Positions 1 to 8,487 of a DNA stretch of 64,000 nt are shown here, piece by piece; the stretch's first letter is position 1; each line of letters opens with the position of its first letter. The stretch spans positions 74,758 through 138,757 of the forward strand of contig NZ_HF570107.1 of NCBI RefSeq assembly GCF_000297395.2, read 5' to 3'. This DNA is from Micromonospora lupini str. Lupac 08. Lineage in GTDB: Bacteria > Actinomycetota > Actinomycetes > Mycobacteriales > Micromonosporaceae. Position numbers and translations under genes: made by a program. The notes under the pieces were generated by a model that saw nothing but the letters and a program-made list of their open reading frames with translations, made no database searches and was not told where the DNA came from.

Positions 1-13
1 GGTCGGCGCGGCG

Positions 14-1981
14 GTGGCCGCCGGCGCCGGCCCGGAGACGTCCGTCGCGCTCGCCGACCGCGGCCCGGCGGGCGGGCGCGCCGCCGCGCCGGTCCAGACC
101 GGTGGGGTACGCGCCAGGGCAGCCGACGCCTGGCGTACGGCGAGTCGGGGCGAGCGGCTGCTCGGCGGCGTGATCGGTGGGCTGGTGCTGCTGGAGTTGC
201 TCGTCGCGCTGCTGGCCGAGCCGAACAACTTCGACTCGCAGACGTACCACCTGCCCAAGGTCGAGCACTGGGTGGCCCAGGGTGACCTCGACTTCTGGCC
301 CACCGCCATCCACCGGCAGGTGACCATCCCGCCCGGCGCGGAGTACCTGCTCCTGCACCTGCGCCTGCTCACCGGCTCAGATGCGCTGCACAATCTGGTG
401 CAGTGGGCCGCCGGGGTGCTCTGCCTGCTGGTGGCCGCGCGGATCACCGCGCAGCTCGGCGGCGGTCGGCGGGCTCAGTTGATCACCGCGTTCGTGCTGG
501 CCAGCACCCCGATGGTCGTGCTCCAGGCGACCAGCACCCAGACCGACCTGGTCTGCGCGGCGTGGGTGGCGTGCGCCGCGACACTCGTCCTGGACGGGCT
601 GCGGCGGCGGACCGGTTGGGGGACGCTGCTCTGCCTGGGCGCGGCCACCGGGTTGACGGCGGTGACGAAGACCAGTGGCCTCATCGCGGTGGGCCCGCTG
701 CTGGTGCTCTGGGGCCTGGCCCAGCTCCGGCTGGCCCTGGCCGCCCGGGCACCGGCCGCCGCGCTGTCCGTCGGTGGTCCGTCGGCCGGCGGAGCGCCGG
801 CCGGCGGAGCGTCGGTCGCTGCGACGTCGGCCGACGAGGCTCCGACGGGTGCCACGTCGGTTGGTCGGGTGCGGCCGGTCGGCGGGGTGGTCCGGGTCGT
901 CGCTGGCTCGGCGCTGATCCTGGTGGTCGCGGCGGTTGTGGTGGGCCCGTTCCTGGCCCGGGTGACAGCCGAGTTCGGGCATCCGCTGGGCCCGCCGCGG
1001 CTGCGGGAGTCGATCCCGATGGAACGGCATGATCCGGCGTCGGTACTGGTCAACGCGCTGCGGATCGGGCACACGGCGTTCGACACGCCGTTGGCGCCGC
1101 TGCGCAGCGCCAGCGCGGACGCGATCATCGACGGCGCGGACGCGATAGGCGTCGACCCTCAGGACCGGGCGATCACCTTCGGCCGGGAGGTCTTTCCGGT
1201 GCCCGCCTGGTACCCGGACGAGGACCGGGTGGCCTTCCCGATCGCCGGGGCGGTGGCGTTGCTCGGGGCGCTCGTCGCGCTCGTCCGCCCGCGCCGGATC
1301 GATCCCGGCCAGGTGGGGCCGCTGCGGGCGTACGCCGTGGTGGTGCTGACCACCGTGCTGCTGCACACCGCGATGCTCAAGTGGCAGCCGTGGGGCAACC
1401 GGCTGCTGCTCTACGCCCTGGTCCTCGCCGTGCCGCTCGCCGGGCTGTGGCTGGATGCGATCCTGCGCCGCCACGCCGGCCGCGCGACGAGCACCGCCCC
1501 GACGAGCGGTCGTGCGCGGCGGTCGGTGGCCACGCTGGCGGTGGTCGCCGTGTTGGCCACCTCGGCGCTGGCCGGGGTGCTGGCGCTGTCGTACGGCTTC
1601 CCGCGGCGGCTGGTCGGCTCCGGCTCGGTGTTCACCACCTCGGACTGGGACACCCGGTTCCTGCGCCGGCCGGAGTGGGCCGACGAGTTCCGCTGGGCGG
1701 CGTCGGCGGTCCGCGACAGTGGCGCCCGGCGGATCGGGCTGGTGGAGCAGAACGACAACTGGGAGTACCCGTGGTGGCTGCTGCTGCGTCAGCCGGACGG
1801 CGGCTCGCCGGAGCTGGTGTCGTTGCAGTCGGTGCTGCCGGAACGGCCGCCGGCCGACCCGGCCTCGGTGGACGCGATCGTCTGCACCGGCAGTCAGCCG
1901 GCCTGCGCCAAGCTGGTTCCGGCTGGCTGGCGGCTGGAGTTCCGTGGCTACGTGGGCTACGCCCTGCCACCCGGCCGCTGA
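14..1981 (+). CDS. GT-C type membrane glycosyltransferase (family 39-like), possibly 5' incomplete
   Basis: Polytopic membrane protein of about 655 residues with around ten hydrophobic segments, the first near residues 50-67. The loop after it carries FDSQTYHLPKVEHW and later HRQVTIPPGAEY. This resembles the conserved Asp/Tyr/His loop of GT-C glycosyltransferases (ArnT/PMT-like) that use lipid-linked sugar donors on the outer face of the membrane; that role is inferred. A low-complexity Ala/Gly/Ser/Pro insertion lies near residues 250-290, encoded by short GC-rich direct repeats. The GTG at 14 is only the first start inside the window. No ribosome binding site is visible before it, so the true start may lie upstream. 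The gene ends convergent to the lipoprotein gene at 2123. Confidence 0.7.
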   Translation: MAAGAGPETSVALADRGPAGGRAAAPVQTGGVRARAADAWRTASRGERLLGGVIGGLVLLELLVALLAEPNNFDSQTYHLPKVEHWVAQGDLDFWPTAIHRQVTIPPGAEYLLLHLRLLTGSDALHNLVQWAAGVLCLLVAARITAQLGGGRRAQLITAFVLASTPMVVLQATSTQTDLVCAAWVACAATLVLDGLRRRTGWGTLLCLGAATGLTAVTKTSGLIAVGPLLVLWGLAQLRLALAARAPAAALSVGGPSAGGAPAGGASVAATSADEAPTGATSVGRVRPVGGVVRVVAGSALILVVAAVVVGPFLARVTAEFGHPLGPPRLRESIPMERHDPASVLVNALRIGHTAFDTPLAPLRSASADAIIDGADAIGVDPQDRAITFGREVFPVPAWYPDEDRVAFPIAGAVALLGALVALVRPRRIDPGQVGPLRAYAVVVLTTVLLHTAMLKWQPWGNRLLLYALVLAVPLAGLWLDAILRRHAGRATSTAPTSGRARRSVATLAVVAVLATSALAGVLALSYGFPRRLVGSGSVFTTSDWDTRFLRRPEWADEFRWAASAVRDSGARRIGLVEQNDNWEYPWWLLLRQPDGGSPELVSLQSVLPERPPADPASVDAIVCTGSQPACAKLVPAGWRLEFRGYVGYALPPGR

Positions 1982-1998
1982 CCGGCCCGGACCCCGAT

Positions 1999-2075
1999 TG
2001 ATCAACACGGCTTCGGCGATATCGGGGTGTTGCACCGACCGGGACACGCCCGTTTCACCGAACCCGTGTTGATCA
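1999..2075. repeat. long imperfect palindrome between convergent genes
   Basis: TGATCAACACGG at 1999-2010 is exactly complementary to CCGTGTTGATCA at 2064-2075. The pairing continues inward through CTTCGG / CCGAAC with one mismatch, giving arms of about 18 bases around a 41-base loop. It fills the gap between two convergent genes. It could act as a two-way transcription stop or be one copy of a dispersed intergenic repeat (inference). No U-tract follows. Confidence 0.7.
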
Positions 2076-2122
2076 CGCCAGAGCGGTGCGGGCCCCCGGG
2101 CGTACACCCGGGGGCCCAGCGC

Positions 2123-2728
2123 TCACTTGTCGCGCGGGATGAGGACGAGCCGGGCGACACCCTTGTCGCCGTCCTTCGCGCCGGCGACGCCGACCTTCGC
2201 CCCGACCTTGACCTCGCTCGGCTGCACCGTCGCGCGCCGCTCGACGACCCGGAGGTCGTCGCCGAAGGTCCAGGTCATCGTGAAACCGTCGGTGGACTTG
2301 ACGGTCATCGAGTCGCCGTCGATGGCGGTCACCTCGCCACGCTGCACCGCCACCGTCTGCGTACCGTTGTCCTTGGTCTGCACCACCGCCTCGCCGTGCA
2401 GGGTGTTCTTGCGGAGCTGCACACGGGCCTGGTGGCGCTTGCGCCACTCCTCGCCGCGCTTCTGCTTGTCCTTGTCCTTGTCCTTGGCCGTCGGAGAGGC
2501 GCCCGGCGCCGGGGTGGACGGTGCGGCGACGGTCTGCACGTCCAGGTCGGTGGCGTCGAAGCCCATCGCGGTAAGCGCCTGGCCCTCCACACCCATCGCC
2601 GCGGCGACCTCGACCGCCGCGTCCCGCGCGGGCTGGCTTGCCACCTCGGCCGCGCCGCAGCCGCTGACGCCGAGCGCCACCGCCGCGAACAGTGCCGTGG
2701 TGCCGGTGACGAATCCCCAACGTGGCAT
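2123..2728 (-). CDS. secreted lipoprotein with DUF5666-like C-terminal domain
   Basis: A 201-residue protein with a type II signal peptide. The hydrophobic stretch at residues 7-21 ends in GVSGC, making Cys24 the likely lipidated residue. Residues about 80-107 are very rich in Lys, Asp and Arg and probably extended. The rest (from about 108) has short beta-type repeats with alternating Val/Thr, including GEVTAIDGDSMTVKSTDG, typical of DUF5666-like OB/beta domains. It is the last gene of a response regulator - kinase - lipoprotein series, 56 bases after the kinase stop, so it may be a target or accessory sensor of that system (inference). Exact function unknown. Confidence 0.75.
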   Translation of the reverse strand: MPRWGFVTGTTALFAAVALGVSGCGAAEVASQPARDAAVEVAAAMGVEGQALTAMGFDATDLDVQTVAAPSTPAPGASPTAKDKDKDKQKRGEEWRKRHQARVQLRKNTLHGEAVVQTKDNGTQTVAVQRGEVTAIDGDSMTVKSTDGFTMTWTFGDDLRVVERRATVQPSEVKVGAKVGVAGAKDGDKGVARLVLIPRDK

Positions 2729-2784
2729 GACTCTCCCTCTCGTCCGTGGAGCCTTCAGCCTTCCCCGCGAGGACGAGCGGACCG

Positions 2785-4251
2785 TCAGGCCGATGTACGG
2801 ATCCGGTAAGGATCACCGGGAAGCCGGACCGTGAAGGCCGCGCCGCCCTCGGGCGCGTGACCCGCGACGATCTCCCCGCCCAGCCGGCGGACCAGCCCGG
2901 CGGCGAGGGCCAGCCCCAGCCCGCTGCCCACCTTGCGCACCCCCCGGTAGCGCTCGTGCAACGCCCCCCGCTCGAACGCCACCGCCAGGTCGTCGTCGGT
3001 GAAGCCGGGTCCGCCGTCGCGGACCTCCAGCACACCACCGTCCGCCGGGTCCGCACCGACCGGCCGGACCGCGAGCACCACAGGCGCCCCCGGGGGTACG
3101 ACCCGCAGCGCGTTCTCCAGCAGCCCGTCCACCACCTGCCGGATCCGACCCGGATCGGTGTACGCGGACACCGGCTGACCGGGCGTCTCCAGGCGGAACG
3201 ACACTCCCACCGCGGCGCACCGACCCGACCAGGTCGGCTCGGCGTCGGCGGCCAGCCGGGTCAGGTCGACAGGCACCGGTTCCAGCGGAAAGTCGGCGGC
3301 CTCCAGCCGGGCCAGCGCCAGCAGGTCGCCGATCAGCCGGTCGAGGTGCTGGGCCTCGGCCAGCATCGTCCGACCGGCGTCGGCGGTGCCGTCGGTGTCG
3401 ATGACGCCGTCGGCCAGCGCCTCGGCGTACCCCCGGATCGCGGTAAGCGGGGTCCGCAGCTCGTGCGAGACGGAGAGCAGGAACTCGCGCTGCCGGCCCT
3501 CGCTCGTGGTCAACGCGGCGGCCAACCCGTTCAGCGCCTCGGCCAGGTCGGCGACCTCGTCCGGCGGTTCGACAGGCACCCGGACGGCGCGGTCCCCGGC
3601 CCGCAGTCGGGCCGCGGCGGTGGCCGCGACGCGGATCGGTCGGGCCAGACGGCGGGCAAGCAGGAGGCCGGCCACCACGCCGGCGGCCAACCCGGCCAGC
3701 AGCGGCAACCAGAGGCTGAGCAGCACCTGCGCCCACAACCCGTTCGACGAGGCACGGGACAGCACCACCCCGTTGCCGCCGGGCAGCGCCCGGCCCTCCA
3801 CCAGGGCGCGGTGGCCGTTGACCGAGCGGCGGGCCGACACGTTGCGGCCCTGCCCGATCCGCTGCACCACGCGGGCCGGCAGGCCCGACCGGTCGACGGT
3901 CCCGCGCCGGATCAGGTACGCGTCGATGCCCTGGTCGCGCAGTTGCTGGATGAGCCGCTCCTCGTCGACTGTGCGACCCCGGTCCAGCCGGGTGCGCAGC
4001 ACCTCGGCGGCGAGTCGGGCCTGCGCGGCGAGGGCCTGCTGATCACGTCGCTCCGCGCCGCGGATCGCCAGTGGCACCGCGACGATGGCCGTGACGAGCA
4101 CCGACACCAGTGCCACCGCGCAGGTGACGAGCACCGCGCGGGCGGTGAGCGTCCGGCCGAGCCGACTGCGCCGGGGTGCGGCCGGCGGGCGGACGCCGAT
4201 CACCGGCAGCGCCATGGTCGGCGACTCGGCGCGTACGGGCTGCTCAGGCAT
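2785..4251 (-). CDS. two-component sensor histidine kinase with HAMP domain
   Basis: A 488-residue membrane kinase. The first membrane helix is near residues 38-60, followed by an extracytoplasmic loop of about 115 residues and a second helix near 175-200. A HAMP linker comes next, then the dimerisation/phosphoacceptor motif SVSHELRTPLTAIRGY with His near 267. The ATPase domain has an N-box (GLLENAL), G1 (DGGPGF) and G2 (GSGLGLALA). It is expected to autophosphorylate on His and pass phosphate to the regulator encoded just upstream, whose stop overlaps this start by 8 bases. The N-terminal 35 residues are rich in Arg and Pro and cytoplasmic. The ligand is unknown. Confidence 0.93.
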   Translation of the reverse strand: MPEQPVRAESPTMALPVIGVRPPAAPRRSRLGRTLTARAVLVTCAVALVSVLVTAIVAVPLAIRGAERRDQQALAAQARLAAEVLRTRLDRGRTVDEERLIQQLRDQGIDAYLIRRGTVDRSGLPARVVQRIGQGRNVSARRSVNGHRALVEGRALPGGNGVVLSRASSNGLWAQVLLSLWLPLLAGLAAGVVAGLLLARRLARPIRVAATAAARLRAGDRAVRVPVEPPDEVADLAEALNGLAAALTTSEGRQREFLLSVSHELRTPLTAIRGYAEALADGVIDTDGTADAGRTMLAEAQHLDRLIGDLLALARLEAADFPLEPVPVDLTRLAADAEPTWSGRCAAVGVSFRLETPGQPVSAYTDPGRIRQVVDGLLENALRVVPPGAPVVLAVRPVGADPADGGVLEVRDGGPGFTDDDLAVAFERGALHERYRGVRKVGSGLGLALAAGLVRRLGGEIVAGHAPEGGAAFTVRLPGDPYRIRTSA

Positions 4252-4936
4252 CGACCGCGTACCCCACGCCCCGGTGGGTGCGGATGACGCTGACCGGGCC
4301 GAGCTTCGCCCGCACCTGGGCGACGTGCACGTCCACCGTGCGGGTTCCGGCGTGCGCGGCGTAGCCCCAGACGCCGGCCAGCAGCTCCTCCCGGGTGAAG
4401 ACCCGGCCGGGCCGGGCCATGAGGTGCGCCAACAGGTCGAACTCCGTGGAGGTGAGCTGCACCGGTACGCCGTCGGCGGTGACCGTCCGACGGGCCGGGT
4501 CGAGGGTCACCGGGCCGACGACACGCGGTCGTTCCGCGCCCTCGGGGCCCCCGGCGGTACGGCGCAGCACCGCGCGTACCCGGGCGACCAACTCGCGCGG
4601 GCTGAACGGCTTCGTGACGTAGTCGTCGGCGCCCAGCTCCAGGCCGACGATCCGGTCCACCTCGTCGTCGCGGGCGGTGAGGAAGATGACTGGCGTCCAG
4701 TCACCGGCCTCGCGTAAGCGTCGGCAGATCTCGGTGCCGGGGAGGCGGGGCAGGGCGATGTCGAGGACGCAGGCGACCGGTCGCAGCCGGCGGGCGGCGC
4801 TCAGGCCCGCCTCGCCGTCGCGTTCCAGGTGTACGCCGAACCCGTCCCGGCTGAGGTAGAGCCGGACCAGGTCGGCGATGGCCGGCTCGTCCTCGACCAC
4901 GAGGACGAGCCCGCGGTGCGGCGGTTCGACGGTCAC
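4244..4936 (-). CDS. OmpR/PhoB-family response regulator
   Basis: A 230-residue DNA-binding regulator. The receiver domain (about 10-122) has the acidic pair in VVEDE, phosphoacceptor Asp59 in VLDIALP, the conserved Thr in FLTARDD and Lys in YVTKPF. The winged-helix effector (about 135-230) ends in VRAKLGPVSVIRTHRGVGYA, the usual PhoB-type recognition helix and wing. The GTG at 4936 is the chosen start because it gives a normal-length receiver. It overlaps the downstream kinase gene by 8 bases, so the two are translationally coupled, and it heads the operon that ends with the lipoprotein gene. Confidence 0.94.
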   Translation of the reverse strand: MTVEPPHRGLVLVVEDEPAIADLVRLYLSRDGFGVHLERDGEAGLSAARRLRPVACVLDIALPRLPGTEICRRLREAGDWTPVIFLTARDDEVDRIVGLELGADDYVTKPFSPRELVARVRAVLRRTAGGPEGAERPRVVGPVTLDPARRTVTADGVPVQLTSTEFDLLAHLMARPGRVFTREELLAGVWGYAAHAGTRTVDVHVAQVRAKLGPVSVIRTHRGVGYAVDA

Positions 4937-5029
4937 CGGCCCATGATTGCCGACCCGGTCGGCTCGGAGCGATCGGTGCGTGTTCGGGTTCGGTAAAGGC
5001 GACGTGAAGGGCTGCCGTCCGGTCGGGCG

Positions 5030-5542
5030 TCAGCGCGCCACGGCGGGGCGGAACGCGCTGGGTCGGACGGCGGCCGGCGTGTCGCCGATGGTGGCGACGA
5101 TCCGCTCGCGGGGTGCCCGCAGGCGGGTCCGGAAGGCGTGGTTGAGCAGCGCGTCGAGCTGCCACACCTGCTTCGGGTGGCTGGTGCGGACGAGGAACCG
5201 CTCGCGGATCCCGTCGATCGCGGTGGCGGCCAGCTCGACCGACCCCAGCCGGGGGTCCGGGCTCCAGGTGACGTTGCTCAGCTCGCGCAGCTCGGTGTTG
5301 AGGTGCAGGCGCAGCCGGTGCAGGAGCCGGGTCTGCTGGGTCACCACCAGTCGACGGTGGGTGAGCAGCAACAGGTAGTCGCCGGTGACCGGGCGGTCGG
5401 GGCGGCTGCAACGGGTGACCAGGATGGTGGCGTCACCGGAGCCGACACAGCGTCGGAAGACCGGCATGTGCCGGCTCACGGTCTGCACGGCAAGGCCGGC
5501 CTCGGTGGCGGCCGGGAGGAACGTTCGGGAGAAGACGTCCAT
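5030..5542 (-). CDS. conserved hypothetical protein (170 aa)
   Basis: No family recognised. The predicted protein MDVFSRTFLPAA... is soluble, Arg-rich, and has alternating beta-like and helical segments (for example GDYLLLLTHRRLVVTQQTRLL and IREREFLV-like stretches), reminiscent of a PH-like or regulatory fold, but that is weak. A GTG at 5605 in the same frame would add 21 residues and has no ribosome binding site. The ATG at 5542 has GGGGAGG about 15 bases upstream, so it is preferred. A CRP-like dyad lies 27 bases upstream of the ATG. It is transcribed toward the response regulator operon, with about 94 bases between them. Confidence 0.65.
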   Translation of the reverse strand: MDVFSRTFLPAATEAGLAVQTVSRHMPVFRRCVGSGDATILVTRCSRPDRPVTGDYLLLLTHRRLVVTQQTRLLHRLRLHLNTELRELSNVTWSPDPRLGSVELAATAIDGIRERFLVRTSHPKQVWQLDALLNHAFRTRLRAPRERIVATIGDTPAAVRPSAFRPAVAR

Positions 5543-5569
5543 GACCTGCCCAACGACCTCCCCGGCGCG

Positions 5570-5583
5570 GTGACGTGGGTCAC
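5570..5583. promoter_or_regulatory. CRP-like dyad upstream of the 5030-5542 gene
   Basis: GTGACGTGGGTCAC fits the actinobacterial CRP-type consensus GTG-N6-GNCAC (established for Streptomyces Crp). It sits 27 bases before the preferred ATG at 5542. The adjacent CCAAATTTTGG (5586-5596) is an AT-rich near-palindrome unusual for this DNA and may be promoter sequence. Binding is inferred only from the match. Confidence 0.4.
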
Positions 5584-5653
5584 GTCCAAATTTTGGAAGT
5601 TCCACGCCGCGCGTCGCACCGCCTGTCCGACTTCCGACTTCGACGGATGCCGG

Positions 5654-6667
5654 TCAGTGGTCGGGCTGAAGCGGGGTGGCGGCGAACAGCTCGGCGAGCC
5701 ATCCGGGCACCGCCTCGGCGTACTCCGCGCGGGCCGGGTCGGCCGTGTCCAGAGCCCGCCGCCAGGAGAGCGACCGGCTCACCGCGCCCAGGTTCATGGC
5801 CAGGTCGGCGGCCTCGACGAGGGTCCGGCGGTCATAGCGGTCCGTCCACGCCTCCAGGTAACAGTCGCGCAGCCGGGCCAGGCCGGCGTCGTCGGCCGAC
5901 GCCTCGGTGGCGTACCGGATCGAGCGCAGGGTCACCAGCAGCGTGCCGAACGGGTGCGCCACCGAGGCGTCACCCCAGTCGAAGTAGCGGTAGCCGGCCG
6001 GGCCGGCGAAGACGTTGCCGTCGTGCAGGTCGTCGTGCTGCACGGTGGCCGGGATGCCGATGTCCGCGAGCCGGCGGCACCGCTGCGCGTACGCCGGAAG
6101 CTCCGCCCGCAACCGCTCGTACGTCTCGACGGCGAGCCCGCCCTCCGCGCCGACGCGCAGCGAGTCGCGATCGTCGAGCAGCTCGTCGAGCAGCCCCGCC
6201 AGCACCTCCGGGCGGTGGTCCGGTACGCCGAGGGCGACCAGTTCGTCGGCGCGGGGCGCGGTGGCGAGCTGGAGTGCCGCGTACCCGGGCAGCGCCCGCT
6301 CCCAGTGCGCCAGGTCGGGGTCGCGGCCCAGCACGTCACGCAGCGACTCACCGCCGTCGGGAAGCAGCGACCAGCCCCGCTCCCGGTCCACACCGATCGG
6401 GGTCAGCACCCGCTCGGGCGCCAGCCGGGCAAGCGTCGCGATCAGGACCGCCTCGTGCGCCGTGCCCCGGTTGTTGGCCTTGAACCAGACCGGCCGGCCG
6501 TCGGTCGGCACCCGCCAGACCAGCGACCACGGCCGGACGCGCGGCTCCATCGGCCCGGTGACCCGGCGACCGGCGTTGCCGAGCTGCTCGTCGACCCAGG
6601 ATCGGGCCTGCGCCTGCCACTCGTCGCTGGACCAGTCGGGGGCGCGCCCGTCGGCGATCGTCGTCAC
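5654..6667 (-). CDS. APH-family phosphotransferase
   Basis: About 337 residues with the kinase-like fold of the aminoglycoside/choline phosphotransferase superfamily. The catalytic loop QHDDLHDGNVF carries the Brenner-type HxDLHxxN motif. It is followed by YFDWGDASVAHPF, equivalent to the metal-binding DxD region. An N-terminal segment GRPVWFKANNRGTAHEAVL supplies the ATP-binding Lys. These enzymes phosphorylate small molecules; the substrate cannot be read from sequence and need not be an antibiotic. The open frame continues upstream through the thiolase gene without biological meaning; the GTG at 6667 (reading VTTIADGRAPDW) is the most sensible start. No strong ribosome binding site was seen. 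Confidence 0.85.
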   Translation of the reverse strand: MTTIADGRAPDWSSDEWQAQARSWVDEQLGNAGRRVTGPMEPRVRPWSLVWRVPTDGRPVWFKANNRGTAHEAVLIATLARLAPERVLTPIGVDRERGWSLLPDGGESLRDVLGRDPDLAHWERALPGYAALQLATAPRADELVALGVPDHRPEVLAGLLDELLDDRDSLRVGAEGGLAVETYERLRAELPAYAQRCRRLADIGIPATVQHDDLHDGNVFAGPAGYRYFDWGDASVAHPFGTLLVTLRSIRYATEASADDAGLARLRDCYLEAWTDRYDRRTLVEAADLAMNLGAVSRSLSWRRALDTADPARAEYAEAVPGWLAELFAATPLQPDH

Positions 6668-6783
6668 GATGGGCACCCTAGGCGGCGTGCCCGACCCGGG
6701 GCGAGACCATTTCCGCGATGCTCCTCGGCCGGCGTCGAGCCGCCGGGTCAGACCAGCTCGACGGTCCTCGGCCGGCGGCCGGG

Positions 6784-7956
6784 TCAGACCAGCTCGACGA
6801 TCGTGGCGTTGGCCATGCCGCCGCCCTCGCACATGGTCTGGAGGCCGTAGCGGAGGCCGTTGTCCCGCATGTGCTGGAGCATCGTGGTCATGATCCGGGC
6901 GCCGGAGCCGCCGAGCGGGTGCCCGAGGGCGATCGCGCCACCGCGCGGGTTGAGCCGCTCCGGGTCCGCCTCGGTCTCCGCCAGCCAGGCCAGCGGCACC
7001 GGGGCGAACGCCTCGTTCACCTCGTACACCCCGATCTCCTCGATGCCCAGCCCCGCGCGGCGCAGCGCCTTCGCGGTGGCCGGGATGGGTGCGGTGAGCA
7101 TGGTGACCGGGTCGTCGGCCGCGACCACGGCGGTGTGGATGCGGGCCAGCGGGCGCAGGCCGTGCCGGCTGGCCCACTCGGACGTGGTCACCGCGAGCGC
7201 GGCGGCGCCGTCGGAGATCTGGGAAGCGGACCCGGCGGTGACGACGCCGTCGGCGCGGAACGGGGTGGCCAGTTCGCCGAGCTTGTCCAGCGAGGTGTCC
7301 CGGCGGATGCCCTCGTCGGCGGTGAACTTGCCGCCGTCGGCGAGCGGCACGGCCGTCAGCTCCGGATCGAACGCCCCGGCGTCCTGCGCGGCGGCGGCCT
7401 TCTCGTGGCTGGCGAGCGCGAACTCGTCGAGCTGCGTACGCGAGAGTCGCCACCGGCGGGCGATCAGCTCGGCCCCGACGCCCTGGTTGAACGGCAGCGG
7501 CGCGTCGTCGGCGAAGCCCTCGACACCACGGTAGCGGGCGCGGAGCTGATCGCTGAACGGCATGCCGCCCGCCACGCTGGAGCCCATCGGCACCCGGGTC
7601 ATCGACTCCACTCCGCCGGCGACCACCAGGTCGGCCTGGCCGGAGAGGACTGTCGCGGCGGCGAAGTGCAGGGCCTGCTGGCTGGAGCCGCACTGCCGGT
7701 CCAGCGTGGTGCCGGGCACCGTCTCGGGCCAGCCGGCGGCGAGCACGCCGTTGCGCGCGATGTTCCACGACTGCTCGCCGACCTGGGACACGCAGCCCCA
7801 GAAGACGTCGTCGACCTGCGTTGGGTCCAGGCCGGTGCGCTCGGCGAGGGCGCGCAGTACGTGGGCCGACAGGTCGACCGGATGGACACCGGCGAGGCTG
7901 CCCTTGCACCGCCCGACCGGGGTGCGCACCGCGCCGACGATGACCGCGTCACTCAT
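6784..7956 (-). CDS. acetyl-CoA acetyltransferase / thiolase
   Basis: A 390-residue thiolase of normal length. The nucleophile is Cys89 in LDRQCGSSQQA, the catalytic His346 lies in GGAIALGHPLGGSGA, and the second active Cys376 in QTMCEGGGMANA. Together these define a complete active site for thiolytic cleavage or Claisen condensation of acyl-CoA. The family (FadA/AtoB-like) acts in fatty-acid or sterol beta-oxidation or in acetoacetyl-CoA formation; which one is not determined here because no other beta-oxidation genes are adjacent. The ATG at 7956 gives the usual MSDAVIVGAVRTPVG opening. It is divergent from the PH-domain gene at 8055. Confidence 0.95.
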   Translation of the reverse strand: MSDAVIVGAVRTPVGRCKGSLAGVHPVDLSAHVLRALAERTGLDPTQVDDVFWGCVSQVGEQSWNIARNGVLAAGWPETVPGTTLDRQCGSSQQALHFAAATVLSGQADLVVAGGVESMTRVPMGSSVAGGMPFSDQLRARYRGVEGFADDAPLPFNQGVGAELIARRWRLSRTQLDEFALASHEKAAAAQDAGAFDPELTAVPLADGGKFTADEGIRRDTSLDKLGELATPFRADGVVTAGSASQISDGAAALAVTTSEWASRHGLRPLARIHTAVVAADDPVTMLTAPIPATAKALRRAGLGIEEIGVYEVNEAFAPVPLAWLAETEADPERLNPRGGAIALGHPLGGSGARIMTTMLQHMRDNGLRYGLQTMCEGGGMANATIVELV

Positions 7957-8054
7957 GTTTACTCCCCGGTAACGTGGGCTGACCCGATCCTACGTCGTCG
8001 ATCGACCGGCCGTCCGCCCAGGCGGCATCCGACCACCGCTGGCATGCTGGACGG

Positions 8055-8483
8055 GTGGACGAGATCTCCCCGGTGCGGCAGTGGCGGGTGCCGACGAACC
8101 TGCCGGTGACGAAGCTGGCCGGCGCCGTCCTGCTGGTCGCCCTCGGCCTGCTCTTCGCCGACGGCGACCCGGTACGCCTGGTCGTGGCCGGTCTGGCCGC
8201 CGCCACGCTGGCCGGTTGGGCGGTACGCGACCTGGTCGCGCCGGTCCGCCTGGCGGTGGACCCGGCGGGGCTCACAGTCATCCACGGCTTCGCCGGCCGG
8301 CGACTGCTGCCCTGGCCGACGGTCGAGGCGATAAACGTGGACCGCCGGCAGCGGCTCGGGGTGACCGGCGAGGTCCTGGAGATCGACGCGGGCGAGTCGC
8401 TGCACCTGTTCGGTCGGTACGACCTGGGTGCCACCCCGGAGGAGGTGGCCGCCGAGCTGCGCGCCGCCCGCCGATACCCCTGA
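8055..8483 (+). CDS. small membrane protein with bacterial PH domain
   Basis: A 142-residue protein. Two hydrophobic helices occupy about residues 22-58, followed by a beta-rich C-terminal part (LAVDPAGLTVIHGFAGRRLLPWPTVEAINVD...) typical of the bPH_6-type domain common in actinobacteria. It is likely a membrane-anchored protein of unknown job. The GTG at 8055 is the start; ORF length fits the family. Its end is four bases from the end of the convergent rhomboid gene, so there is no room for a separate terminator. Confidence 0.8.
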   Translation: MDEISPVRQWRVPTNLPVTKLAGAVLLVALGLLFADGDPVRLVVAGLAAATLAGWAVRDLVAPVRLAVDPAGLTVIHGFAGRRLLPWPTVEAINVDRRQRLGVTGEVLEIDAGESLHLFGRYDLGATPEEVAAELRAARRYP

Positions 8484-8487
8484 GTCG

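Noticed and set aside
5654..7909. One long minus-strand frame across the phosphotransferase and thiolase genes
   Set aside because: Only the part from about 6667 down has protein-like sequence; the rest is the shadow of the thiolase gene.
6718..8109. Plus-strand open frame over the thiolase
   Set aside because: Antisense shadow, rich in Arg and Gly, with no domain.
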